64,000 bases of DNA from Leuctra nigra (taxonomy: Eukaryota; Arthropoda; Insecta; Plecoptera; Leuctridae), in the NCBI GenBank assembly GCA_934045905.1, contig OW203764.1, positions 23,431,109-23,495,108 of the forward strand. Reading direction: 5' to 3'. Made by a program: the position numbers and the translations under genes. The notes beneath the pieces were generated by a model. The model was given only the letters and a program-made list of their open reading frames with translations. It was not told where the DNA came from and ran no database searches. Positions 24,701 to 31,138 of this stretch are shown here, piece by piece (within the stretch, counting starts at the first letter, position 1; each line of letters starts with the position of its first letter).

Positions 24701-27426
24701 AGCATCACACAATCCACAAAGCTCAGGGAGCTCATCTGTGGGGAAAGACAATATGAAAAGAAAGAACAGATATGTTTTAGGAGCGTAAAGAGAACATAAA
24801 AAAAACAGATTTACTTAATAAAAGTAACTTAAGAATAATAAGATAAAAAAGAAATATTACATAAATAATCACACAATATGAACATTCAAACACTTGCTAC
24901 TATCAAATAAGGTTGAGAGTTCTATAGTAAACAACCATCAAAGAAGGATTAATAAAAAGAGAAATTAAAACCCCCACAGTAATAATAACGCACCCGTATT
25001 TTGTAAAGAAACAAAAATAAAACAAACAAACAAACAAACAAACAAAGAAGATATACCGAAACAACAGAAAAAAAATACCGAAAAGAAAAAGAGAAAAACC
25101 ATAATAGGGTTAACATAATTTTTTTCAGGAATAGAAAATACAGAGATAGATAATCCAATAGAAGTTCTCGATTCTTGACTTATGCCTAATCATTTTACAC
25201 TGTCTTATTACTATCAGATGTACAAATATTAACATTGAAATAACATGTTTAAATAACATGCTCTACAGACCATTATATTGACCAAAACCGTGATAAAGCG
25301 TACAGCGTGCAAACAGCAAGTCTAAAGCCGAATTAATTTGTCATGGAACGAAATTCTGAGAATCACTGTTATTATATCAACAAAGTCAAGGTCACCCTGT
25401 AGATGCTATTTGTAAGTTGTAATTAATTTATCAATTTAGTTTAGTGTGATAATTAAATGTAATTAAAGAGATAGGAGCTGGAACGATAGTTTGAACCTTT
25501 GCTTTTTCAAATAGTAAACGAATTGTCTGTATACAAGCTTGGACTTTACTTCGGATCAAGTCAACGTTTGTCATTACTGCAGTTTACCTTTAATTTTCCT
25601 CAAAAATTAAGTTGCCAAGAGGGGGGGGGGGGGGGGGGATGAGGCCCCTAGCAAAAACCACCGTGAACATCTAAATTTATAAATGAGACCATAGTTGCAC
25701 ACTATATTTCGTAAGTTTTCGATGGACTAAACAGTTTCAGTGATTTGACGCACAGAACTCTCAAAATTCATCTCTCAAAATTATTCGAGTCACCAGTCAC
25801 CAGTCACCAGTCACCAGTCACCAGTCACCGGTCACCGGTCACCAGTCACCAGTCACCGGTCACCAGTTGGTGTTACTGGGCCATAGCCTTGATATAAGCG
25901 TCCGATCAAGTATATGTCTACCAAAACACAGACAATAGAAAACACCACATAGAGAAAGTGACATAAGAGACCAGTAACGCTCGCTACTCTGTAGGTACTG
26001 TAATTTTTCTGAAAATGTATAAGATTAATTTAAATCTAGTGGAGCGGTCGCTCCACCCAGCCAAGTCGTACTGTACACTCACACTCACACCCACTCAACA
26101 TACAGAAAGTTTCAATGGATCTATAAATCTTGAATACCAATCGGTCAATCTTCTCCTGAAGCACGATCAAGATATTGGTAAAGTGATTATTTAAAATTTA
26201 CTGGCGTATGGTTTGATGGGCTTACATGAGCCAATCATATAAGTTAATAGTTAAATATTATTTATTATACATATAATATAAAACTATATATTTAATTACC
26301 TACTTTAATTAAATATAATAAACCAAGACTCAAACGTTGTCTATAATTAATTAAAATTAGTCGATTTCAATGTTAGTCAATGTCGATAAAGGTGACTTGC
26401 AACAGGTATTAGGTAACATTTACGTTGATGAAACATTTTGATTCCACAACTAATCATGAGTAAATCCACATGTTGCATACGGCACAGAAGAGAAAGTGTT
26501 AGTTATTTTGGTTGACTATAATATACTTGATTTATATTTTATCTGTTTCCCCGGACCAACTCTTTTAAACATCAGATTCGCGATTTTAACATTTGGAAAA
26601 CACTGGAAAAAAACGAAAAAGGGGCGGAGTCGGAGTCTCGCAATTTTCTTGCGACAATCGCGAAAAGTTAGCTCAACTTCAATAAATCGCGCGATTTTCG
26701 TGCGACTCTGTGCGTCAAAATAACTATCTACAGAGGGTAGTTTATAATGGTGGTAGATGGCGTCAAATCGCTTCAGATCGCAACTTGCCGCGATTTATGG
26801 AGAATTGATTCTTGTCCCGCGTGCGATTTGCGATTTAAACATGGAATCTTTTACATACCTATAGCAGTCTCGCAGACGGCGTCCAGAGTGCACAGGGTGA
26901 GATAAGAGTAGATGTGGAAGATCCTCCCGTCAGCCACCTCCTCCAGCCGTTCCAACAGGACCTCCGCCTTCTGTCCGAATATCTCCACATACGTCTCCAG
27001 AACTTTGAAATGCAGAGTTGGAGTTATGATCTTGCGATGCTTCTTCCACTTCTCATCCCGATTAGCTAACAGCCCATCGCCGAAGAACGGAATCACAACA
27101 TTCGTGCAAGCTTTGTCCCTGTTCTTGATTTTATTATTTCCCAACACTAGTTGAACATCGTCTGGATTCGACAACAAAACTGTCAAGCGATCCCCGAGCC
27201 ACAGCTTCACAACAGGACCGAAATCCGCGTGCACTTTGAGGAGTTTTTGAAATGTGTCACCACATGAGCCCCAGAATAAATGCGCGTTACCAATGAACGG
27301 CAGGGGTTTCGGACCCGGCATTGTTTTGACCATTTTCGATATCCTTCTCTGTGGTCCCCAGTAGAACTTGCTCCACAGCACTAGAGCCACAACGAGCACC
27401 AATGAGGCCAACACCAACGGCACCAT
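6726..27426 (-). CDS. Cytochrome P450, CYP4 clan, complete (505 aa)
   Basis: Exons: 26859-27426, 21943-22103, 7494-7673, 7071-7420, 6726-6984. They total 1518 nt and 505 aa, with GT-AG borders and matching phases throughout. Start: ATG at 27426-27424 (an upstream in-frame GTG was ignored). Features: hydrophobic ER anchor in the first ~25 residues, PGP hinge ([12 protein letters not shown]), C-helix W.KHRK, I-helix AAGYETT (309-315), K-helix E368-T-L-R371, heme loop [11 protein letters not shown] with Cys448. It is a membrane-bound monooxygenase of the ER, supplied with electrons by P450 reductase; the substrate is unknown. Odd points: the I-helix lacks the usual CYP4 [13 protein letters not shown] signature, so this is probably a divergent CYP4-clan family. 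Introns 1 and 2 are 4.8 kb and 14.3 kb, and the second is packed with foreign sequence. The downstream exons look intact, so the gene is probably functional. Confidence 0.93.
7925..8290. repeat. Degenerate short tandem repeats (GGTCAATTA / AAAAGTGCAT)
   Basis: Loose tandem copies of GGTCAATTA-CCTGTCAAT pass into copies built on AATCAATCAAAAAGTGCAT at a period of roughly 20-35 bp. There is no coding content beyond the resulting Asn/Gln/Ser-rich frame. Confidence 0.6.
8572..8644 (+). tRNA. tRNA-Lys (anticodon TTT), possibly a pseudogene
   Basis: The 73-nt cloverleaf is readable: D stem GCTC/GAGC, anticodon loop CTTTTAA, T arm CAGGG-TTCGATC-CCCTG, box A TAGCTCAGTCGG, box B GGTTCGATCCC. A TTTT Pol III terminator lies at 8651-8654. 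The acceptor stem GCCCGGG/CTAGGGC has one G-A mismatch and one G-T pair, and the anticodon stem has a G-T pair. It may therefore be a weakened copy or a SINE-related sequence. It lies in the CYP intron on the opposite strand. Confidence 0.75.
8848..9649 (-). pseudogene. Paralogous family copy 1, broken
   Basis: The open part is 9017-9649 (210 aa from ATG). It shares [39 protein letters not shown] and VGIKPIN with copy 2. Its frame then diverges. The family C-terminal block (FEDQN...SVREV...SGWWD) is still readable at about 8855-8960 but in another frame, so at least one frameshift separates them. An extra segment around residues 100-135 ([17 protein letters not shown]) is absent from copy 2. 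The product is unknown. A 5' flank (10020-10080) and 3' flank (8655-8840) resemble those of copy 2, so a whole gene unit was duplicated. Confidence 0.65.
10666..11559 (-). CDS. Paralogous family copy 2, intact hypothetical protein (297 aa)
   Basis: This is a single-exon ORF of 297 aa. An internal start at the conserved MFKLSAEV (near residue 39) would align with copy 1. Order of blocks: [26 protein letters not shown]...[58 protein letters not shown], an acidic stretch ([11 protein letters not shown]), and a C-terminus [16 protein letters not shown]...SGWWDD. No signal peptide, membrane segment or known motif is evident. I do not recognise the family. The alternation of strand-like blocks and the SSQEW block recall small ssDNA-binding coactivator folds (PC4-like), but that is only an impression. 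Its neighbours are copies 1 and 3 and, 3 kb further, a viral-type polymerase, so cargo or a host-captured accessory gene of a mobile element or virus is possible. Confidence 0.6.
   Translation of the reverse strand: MKLTPLLYSACRRRCLPPLHLFERAVKSQFDSNIQTSNMFKLSAEVSHGPSDVEESVVNVKQEDISTVMNRLFTLNKTQSVIVGADPLKAFLAVVTLSSRCEDKIYFSSQEWIQFYSDLSVAYVNVFEPFKVSFASRTIGPNVLFTTELRNGESVVGIKPINGGNSIFLEQATIEHLFKIKPCIMISVEVLESKSRLYALCFAGSLQRIREGPPPKTTPEEYWEMFHEELISDSDDDSFIDDYSFIESVPPKSFAKKWINAFEDQDIHFSVREVMMELDIDNILEHQSGWWDDVTSV
12328..13029 (-). CDS. Paralogous family copy 3, diverged hypothetical protein (233 aa)
   Basis: ATG at 13029. It keeps the family framework: [44 protein letters not shown], a middle block around [21 protein letters not shown], an acidic patch ([10 protein letters not shown]), and the C-terminus [14 protein letters not shown]...GWW. 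It is clearly more diverged than copies 1 and 2 are from each other. The reading frame is intact, which suggests it has been retained rather than left to decay. The downstream flank (12030-12120) resembles the flanks of copies 1 and 2. Function unknown. Confidence 0.58.
   Translation of the reverse strand: MVQQNDVPTIMNRLFYLSTSRSKHILVGVHPLKEFQPVIILGSQEGFKVSFSADEWLSAHPLIVEARDAVANHRLRQLYMGGVCASHTIFISEATYGPCVSVKSRYSKEMLLAVSTVEHLVKLIPSINLCIEEMRNCSQMYKQWFVHIFNTFQLTNQPRMVKQEGDDEEELLLKPNRPGEMNKDNALLELSVREKWQSRFKDIGVPIGVRIAMLELNIDGMLTQQGWWKIKNV
13825..14155. repeat. 21-bp minisatellite
   Basis: Roughly 16 imperfect units of about ACAACACAATGCACACAATGT. The period is a multiple of three, so ORFs run through on both strands (HTMYNT repeats one way, CVHCVVH repeats the other). 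They are not believed to be genes. Confidence 0.9.
14203..14446 (+). pseudogene. Decayed polymerase-gene relic (endonuclease VII region)
   Basis: This nucleotide stretch aligns with the start of the polymerase genes in the palindrome, from the LTEKIKI region through the CSICSKPL and DHDHM zinc region to about VVFHN. It has many substitutions, stop codons and small indels. It lies immediately outside the left palindrome arm, in the same orientation as the right-arm gene. It ends with ~14 bp matching the antisense strand of the intact gene (see findings). Confidence 0.8.
14453..18022. repeat. Left arm of 7.2-kb palindrome
   Basis: The 3570 bp are the reverse complement of 18076-21645 with no length difference. 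Two mismatches were noticed (14746/21352 and 15720/20378). The outer end holds about three 29-bp units around AATTTGCATATCAAAACGTG (14524-14625). The inner part is the polymerase gene. Confidence 0.95.
15051..15194 (-). CDS. Possible small basic ORF in left arm (47 aa)
   Basis: It lies downstream of the polymerase on the same strand, in a GC-rich patch (15090-15205) unlike the AT-rich arm around it. The peptide has many Arg and Pro residues (around [14 protein letters not shown]). The opposite strand of the patch is open too, also Arg-rich, and ends at a GTAAGT. It could be an exon or a small virion-type gene on either strand. Weak call. Confidence 0.22.
   Translation of the reverse strand: MEHSVLRLDLVPSGIASRRGVLRRCVLPRSIPKIPAVMSKTFTVNES
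15640..18096 (-). CDS. Family B DNA polymerase with endonuclease VII-like domain, left copy (5'-truncated)
   Basis: The frame is open for 818 codons before the stop, without an ATG at its head; the first in-frame start-like codon is GTG at 17955. The part upstream of 18022 comes from the spacer and then a few codons of the facing arm. Order of motifs: Exo I YADFEC (in the spacer), zinc residues C-x2-C ... DHDH ... H-x2-C of an endonuclease VII-like module, Exo II region [10 protein letters not shown], Exo III-like [11 protein letters not shown], polymerase motif A region DCNNLYG, motif B region [11 protein letters not shown], motif C CFTDTDS. This set is that of the protein-primed (organellar/viral type, DNA_pol_B_2) polymerases of Polinton/adintovirus-like elements. 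The N-terminal region expected before Exo I is missing, so the copy is incomplete although otherwise uninterrupted. It lies inside a host intron and is divergently arranged with the right copy. Confidence 0.88.
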   Translation of the reverse strand, partial: VDDTSSFTIYADFECFVRNISSCKPNEEVSSTHKAALHDPSSYAYIVVDSNGNPIGPPQVYRGENVVDEFLNALLLEEEKLTEKIKIRIPLVMSKEDQIKFRDAVVCSICSKPLDGDRVRDHDHMSGRFRGAAHNTCNINAVQAKHIPVVFHNLRGYDSHLIMQGIGKIKDKKISVIPNNMEKYISFSLGRLRFIDSYQFMSTSLESLVNNLRKDGSSKFFLLKEFFDSDSLPLLLRKGVFPYSYVDSEGKLMESCLPPKPAFRNDLTGDEISDDDYNHALEVWRKFKISSIGEYQDLYITTDILLLADVFESFRSLCLEFYHIDPCHTFTAPGLAWQSFLKMTDVRLELITDLDMYLFVEEGVRGGVAMISHRFSEASNKYMADFDPGKPSTYIVYLDCNNLYGVAMSEFLPHKDFKWLSAEDIDKINFDDIPDDSDKGYILEVNLLYPEDLHDNHSDYPLCPEKVGITRDMLSPYAVQLSDDLRLKSSNIEKLTPNLNDKEKYIIHYRNLKQCLSLGLRLTKIHRVIEFTQTQWLKPYIDFNTVQRIKAQNDFEKDFFKLMNNAVFGKTMENVRKRVNITLANNEKQLKKLIASPAFENFEIFSNNLVAVERKRASLVLDRPIYAGFTILDLSKYVMYNFHYNYVKNKYNENAVLCFTDTDSLCYQIETEDLYKDMEKDIHLFDTSNMSKDHFLYDDRNKKVLGKFKDEMDGRIVKEFVGLRAKMYSLLETDGRCKKVGKGIIKATMRKEIKHKNYRDCLLKKVVQNAVMSSIRSFKHEVYTIRQTKTTLTPFDDKRHILDDGINTLAYGHHRIKK
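18023..18075. other. 53-bp asymmetric centre of the palindrome
   Basis: This single-copy spacer lies between the arms. Read on the minus strand it continues the frame of the left-arm polymerase and contains YADFEC, the family B Exo I motif. It is therefore the upstream part of the original gene, kept in one orientation only. Confidence 0.85.
18071..20458 (+). CDS. Family B DNA polymerase with endonuclease VII-like domain, right copy (5'-truncated)
   Basis: 795-codon ORF with an ATG at 18071 that is supplied by the spacer junction, followed by the same frame as the left copy. Zinc ligands at C84, C87, the DHDH at 98-101, H111 and C114; motif C DTDS and motifs A and B are intact. One amino-acid difference from the left copy was noticed near the C-terminus (TTLS versus TTLT). 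Unlike the left copy it lacks the Exo I motif, because the spacer is not continuous with this arm's frame. No premature stop or frameshift is present, which points to a very young duplication or to sequence homogenisation between the arms. It is element- or virus-derived, and I infer no host function. Confidence 0.88.
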   Translation: MVNEEVSSTHKAALHDPSSYAYIVVDSNGNPIGPPQVYRGENVVDEFLNALLLEEEKLTEKIKIRIPLVMSKEDQIKFRDAVVCSICSKPLDGDRVRDHDHMSGRFRGAAHNTCNINAVQAKHIPVVFHNLRGYDSHLIMQGIGKIKDKKISVIPNNMEKYISFSLGRLRFIDSYQFMSTSLESLVNNLRKDGSSKFFLLKEFFDSDSLPLLLRKGVFPYSYVDSEGKLMESCLPPKPAFRNDLTGDEISDDDYNHALEVWRKFKISSIGEYQDLYITTDILLLADVFESFRSLCLEFYHIDPCHTFTAPGLAWQSFLKMTDVRLELITDLDMYLFVEEGVRGGVAMISHRFSEASNKYMADFDPGKPSTYIVYLDCNNLYGVAMSEFLPHKDFKWLSAEDIDKINFDDIPDDSDKGYILEVNLLYPEDLHDNHSDYPLCPEKVGITRDMLSPYAVQLSDDLRLKSSNIEKLTPNLNDKEKYIIHYRNLKQCLSLGLRLTKIHRVIEFTQTQWLKPYIDFNTVQRIKAQNDFEKDFFKLMNNAVFGKTMENVRKRVNITLANNEKQLKKLIASPAFENFEIFSNNLVAVERKRASLVLDRPIYAGFTILDLSKYVMYNFHYNYVKNKYNENAVLCFTDTDSLCYQIETEDLYKDMEKDIHLFDTSNMSKDHFLYDDRNKKVLGKFKDEMDGRIVKEFVGLRAKMYSLLETDGRCKKVGKGIIKATMRKEIKHKNYRDCLLKKVVQNAVMSSIRSFKHEVYTIRQTKTTLSPFDDKRHILDDGINTLAYGHHRIKK
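18076..21645. repeat. Right arm of 7.2-kb palindrome
   Basis: Same length (3570 bp) and almost the same sequence as the left arm, inverted. The outer border is defined by GGTTTACTAGGGG: beyond it the flanks differ at once and no target-site duplication is seen. Confidence 0.95.
20904..21047 (+). CDS. Possible small basic ORF in right arm (47 aa)
   Basis: This is the mirror copy of the ORF at 15051-15194, identical by eye. The same reservations apply. Confidence 0.22.
   Translation: MEHSVLRLDLVPSGIASRRGVLRRCVLPRSIPKIPAVMSKTFTVNES
21646..21942. other. Intron sequence between palindrome and CYP exon 2
   Basis: No element was recognised here. It contains the start of intron 2 with donor GTAAAC. 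Confidence 0.5.
22928..22976. repeat. 9-bp tandem repeat (GTAACCAT-type)
   Basis: About five units of ATGTAACC or ATGTTACC in succession. Confidence 0.85.
25791..25867. repeat. 7-bp microsatellite CACCAGT
   Basis: Eleven units of CACCAGT or CACCGGT in tandem. Confidence 0.92.
26038..26100. repeat. Repeat end, inverted relative to 36112-36165
   Basis: The segment with the hairpin GTGGAGCG-GT-CGCTCCAC followed by ACCCAGCCAAGTCGTACTG recurs in reverse complement at about 36112-36165. It marks one end of an interspersed family. Confidence 0.6.
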
Positions 27427-28752
27427 CTTCACGACTGACCGTTGAGTTTAGTTATTTCACAGACATTGCCCTTCAAACCAGTTGCTCTTGAGAAACACGA
27501 TATCAATTATGAGGGCCGGCGGAACGAATAATTCAAGTACCTACCATATTCAGGGTTTAATTGTTTACATTTGAAGTCCATTTAAAATGCAAGGGAAATT
27601 ATGTGAATGCATGGAATATTAGAAATAGGTAAGTGTAATAGGCGTTGGCACGTGGAGCAGCATGAGTATCGATGTGTGACGTAAATGCTGCCCCCCCCCC
27701 CCCCCCCCTTAAATTACAAACCTTGTCAAGTTAAATCGCCGATAAAAAATCTAATTAAAATTTGAAACAAGATTGCATTTATTTTTTTCTTGTAATACCT
27801 ATTCTGTACATTTGTCGTTTTATTATTTACCTACAATCGTTAATATTACTGTGTTTTTTCTTGACACTGGCTTAGACGAGGAACGAAGGATACGTAGAAA
27901 AAATTATACTGAAATTTTTTTGAGCAAAAATATCTTCGTTTCCATAAAACAGGAACTTTCAATCAATTTAGAATTATGTTGGGCAAATCTATTATTCCAA
28001 GTGAACATTTTGAACATTTTGTTTTCCCACTGGGTTTTGTAGAGTCATTATCATCACCAAAGTGACTCGCGCGACTTAAAACATCTGGATACAAAATTAG
28101 TTATGGTGGCAAAGATTCAGACCAAACAACAAAGATATAGGCTAAAATTTTAACTCTTTTCATAAAAACTTACTAAATTCAAAAATAAATTATTCAATTG
28201 TATGTGAATCCTGATCTTGATGAATGAAACATTATTCATGTTAGATAATAAAAATTATAATACAATGGATAAATACCTATACTGTTGGTCAAGCAACTAA
28301 ACATAATTGATCCGCGCCAGTTTTCATCCCACATTACATTCACGGATTACCCAAATAAATGTATAAAATATGTCGGGAAATCCAATTAATATTCTGGAAA
28401 ATAAGCAATTACGTTTTAACTGTTCAAAATTCACACATATATTTAGTAATCAGAAACAGTAAACAACAAAAAAAATTGTATTTTAAAAATACATCTCACT
28501 AAAATTTGACGCATGTGTTAATTATCTTTGTACATAACACATTTAAGTATAGTAATTAAAATATCACATCCTTTTAATAAGACGTATTGACGCAACTTAA
28601 ACGTTAGAATTATCTTTGCGGGAATATTATGATGAAAATTCTAACGGATTTGTTCATTGTATAAGCAATAAAAATGTTAATATGAATTAAATTAATATAA
28701 TGATTGCAGATAATTATAACTACATATCGAAATACAAATAAATGTGGGAGTA

Positions 28753-29637
28753 ACTAGGAAAACGCTCTGAGTAACGCGTTGATGAGCGAGCACGGATACG
28801 CGCAACACCTCGAACCGAAATTCTGTTTATCGAAAATGTCCTTAAAAGCCAATAATTCTTGAATTTCGCCTCAGACTTGTATGAAAATCTCCAACAATTC
28901 TCAAAATATTGGTCCCAATAACCACGCAAAGTTTTAAGTTGATCGATTGAACCTTTATGATTGAACGATTCCTTGTTTATTTCCAAAAATCACAGGATCT
29001 CGTTCAAAAAATATTTAAACGGTCATATCAGTTTCGTAATATACGTTTGAAAGTTTCTGCTCTAACAACCTTGAAGTGAAGATTCGAAGATGCCGTGAAA
29101 TGTGAAATTCGAGAAATATGACAGCCAACACTCATAATATCCGTAAACTGTCAATAACTTTTGAATTTAAACACAGTTTAGTCTAAAAATTTTCAAAAAT
29201 ACAGATAATGTTGGACCCGATGACCATGCAAATTTTTAAGTTAATCGGTCAAACGGTTCTGGTTTAAATTTCAAAAAGCACATGAAATATTTTTTTAAAT
29301 TTTAACCAATGGGAGGATTTGGCTGAAAATTTGTAAAATAAGAGACAATGTTGGTCTTAATGATCATGCAAAATATAAGGTTGATCACATTTGTCGAAGA
29401 CCATTTTCATTTTTCAGCCTATCAGGAGATGTTTATTTAAATTTTAACCAATCAATGGATTTCAAAAAAAATAGGGTCAGCAAACAGAAAAGGTCGTCTC
29501 TACATGTGTGCAAAATTTCAGATCGATCGGTGAAACGGTGCGACTACCATTGCTCCAGATAGCAGACAAAAACAAAAAAAAAAAAAACAGAGGTCCGTGT
29601 CAATCGAGTCAAAAGGAGACGCTCGCTTCGCTCGCTC
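28753..29637. repeat. Interspersed ~0.9-kb repeat, fullest copy
   Basis: It begins ACTAGGAAAACGCTC and ends GCTCGCTTCGCTCGCTCA. Further copies lie at 37855-38030 (internally deleted) and 40083-42159 (interrupted). It is non-coding and carries recurring phrases of the type GATCGATCGGTGAAACGGTG. It is probably a non-autonomous element of unknown class. Confidence 0.75.
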
Positions 29638-30061
29638 AAAAATAGTAATTAATAATTAATTATATTGACGAATAATCGGAAAAACGGTAACAACTTTTAA
29701 ATTAAAGTTAGAGAATACGGTTTGAAGTGGATTGAGGTATAAGTATTGAAATTTGATTCAGGTAAATTTAAGATGTCTGCATTCAAAGTTACGAATTAGT
29801 TGGAGTTTCCGTCAAATTACAACATTACTATAGGCGAAAACTGTTGGAAGGGTAACGAAAGATTTTTTAAAAATAACCTATATAGAAATTTAAAAAAAAA
29901 AACAGATGAAATTAGATGTTTTGGGTACTAGCCAAATCCTGAATGCATTTAGAAAGAAAAAGCCACCAAATATAACCAAATGTCGTCTTGGGACTCTTGG
30001 GTTTGTATAAGATGTTACATTAGTTCAAGGTTGGTCCAGGTATAGTACGTCAATCAATACC

Positions 30062-30379
30062 ATGATGATCAATACTGAAAAAGTGATTATCTTGCCCTCA
30101 AAGTGCTTTGAAGGAATGAAGGGTAATTTTTTCCGGGCAGGAGAGCTCAGGGCGATCTTCGACCTTCTCCTGCCAATCAACACTGGTGAGGTGTCAAAGG
30201 CCAAGGTGAACTGGATTAGGTACATTGGGCGAGTAGAGGAGGAGAAAAAACAAATCTGTCTTCCAGTTGGTCATGTCAGGACAACTTGGCATCAAGCAAA
30301 ACTCACATCAATTTCAAATGAACTCTGTAAGTCCTTGACAGATTTTTCTGAAAATGTGTTAAATGTGATAAATTGTTAG
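30062..30379 (+). CDS. Uncertain 105-aa ORF
   Basis: The composition is not repeat-like (contains ILPSKCFEGMKGNFFRAGEL and INTGEVSKAKVNWIRYIG), and an AATAAA follows about 100 bp later (near 30474). No family was recognised, and no splice context or homologue in the window supports it. It may be a fragment of a retroelement or a chance ORF. Confidence 0.2.
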   Translation: MMINTEKVIILPSKCFEGMKGNFFRAGELRAIFDLLLPINTGEVSKAKVNWIRYIGRVEEEKKQICLPVGHVRTTWHQAKLTSISNELCKSLTDFSENVLNVINC

Positions 30380-30787
30380 GTATCGGACATGCAAAATTCC
30401 AAAATGATGGGCAAGGTGCGTTTTCACTTCTCAACCAGCCACCGGAAATTTATTTCCAAAGCTGTGTAAAATTAAATAAATAAAATAATTGAAATGTATG
30501 GTTTTATTCAAAACCCACACTCTAAACCAGTATGCGTATTCTCATGAACGTAAATTTTCAGCCTGATCAGAGAAACGGTGTGACCTGAATCTCACCAACA
30601 AATTGCGAATAAAAACAATAATTAGAAAAACAAAGAAGCAACGATCTAAGCCAAAAGTGTTCAAATGATCGATCGCTTTTTCTTTTTCACCTCGCACAAT
30701 TTATAAAGGACTTAAAATAATTATTAATTAATATTATGTAGATAAATTGCATAGTAGATAAATAGAAGTGTCTACATAACCTGATAG

Positions 30788-30822
30788 TAACCTGATAGTA
30801 CCAATAAGGTACTATCAGGTTA
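30788..30822. repeat. Perfect 15-bp hairpin
   Basis: TAACCTGATAGTACC and its exact reverse complement are separated by AATAA. A direct repeat of the left half precedes it. Confidence 0.8.
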
Positions 30823-31063
30823 CGTAATCCTGAATCCAGAATTCAAACCTTATTATTAGGTACGTGAAAACCTACAAAATCTATATACACTTATAAAAAT
30901 TGCCGAACTGAAATTTTTGTCAGGAAGTGAGATTATGGAAATAAAAGTGTATTTTCGTAGGAATAAGGTTACTTAACATTTAGACACAACACAACGTAAT
31001 ATAAGAATAATGGACCAAGGGTCAAAGTTTTTTTTCCTTCGTTTGATGTGTATCAAAGTGATA

Positions 31064-31138
31064 AAGCAAGAGCTCGTAAAGATAAGCACACAATACTGCT
31101 CTCTCTCAGTTGTATTAGTAGGTGTTAAGAGTGTCACC
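31064..31138 (+). promoter_or_regulatory. Core promoter / 5' leader of CYP4 gene A
   Basis: These ~75 bp upstream of the ATG are almost identical to 44380-44454 before gene B, whereas sequence further upstream differs. The block contains TCAGTT (31106-31111), a match to the arthropod initiator, about 30 bp before the ATG. The frame is also open through it (an ATG lies at 31010), so part could be coding. Confidence 0.5.

Larger units (their letters stand above)
22104..26858. other. CYP intron 1 (4.8 kb)
   Basis: AT-rich and non-coding. It contains a 9-bp tandem repeat (22928-22976), a C run near 24080-24100, A-rich and AAAC repeats near 25020-25045, a G run near 25621-25640, a CACCAGT array (25791-25867), and the repeat end with a GTGGAGCG hairpin (26038-26100). 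On the minus strand, 25190-24660 ends in AATAAAGG followed by an A-rich tail and may be a retroposed 3' end. Confidence 0.6.
27427..31063. other. Intergenic between divergent CYP genes
   Basis: It separates the minus-strand CYP (start 27426) from CYP4 gene A (start 31139). It contains a C run near 27691-27710, AT-rich sequence, the 0.9-kb repeat (28753-29637), a possible ORF (30062-30379) and a perfect hairpin (30788-30822). Confidence 0.6.
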
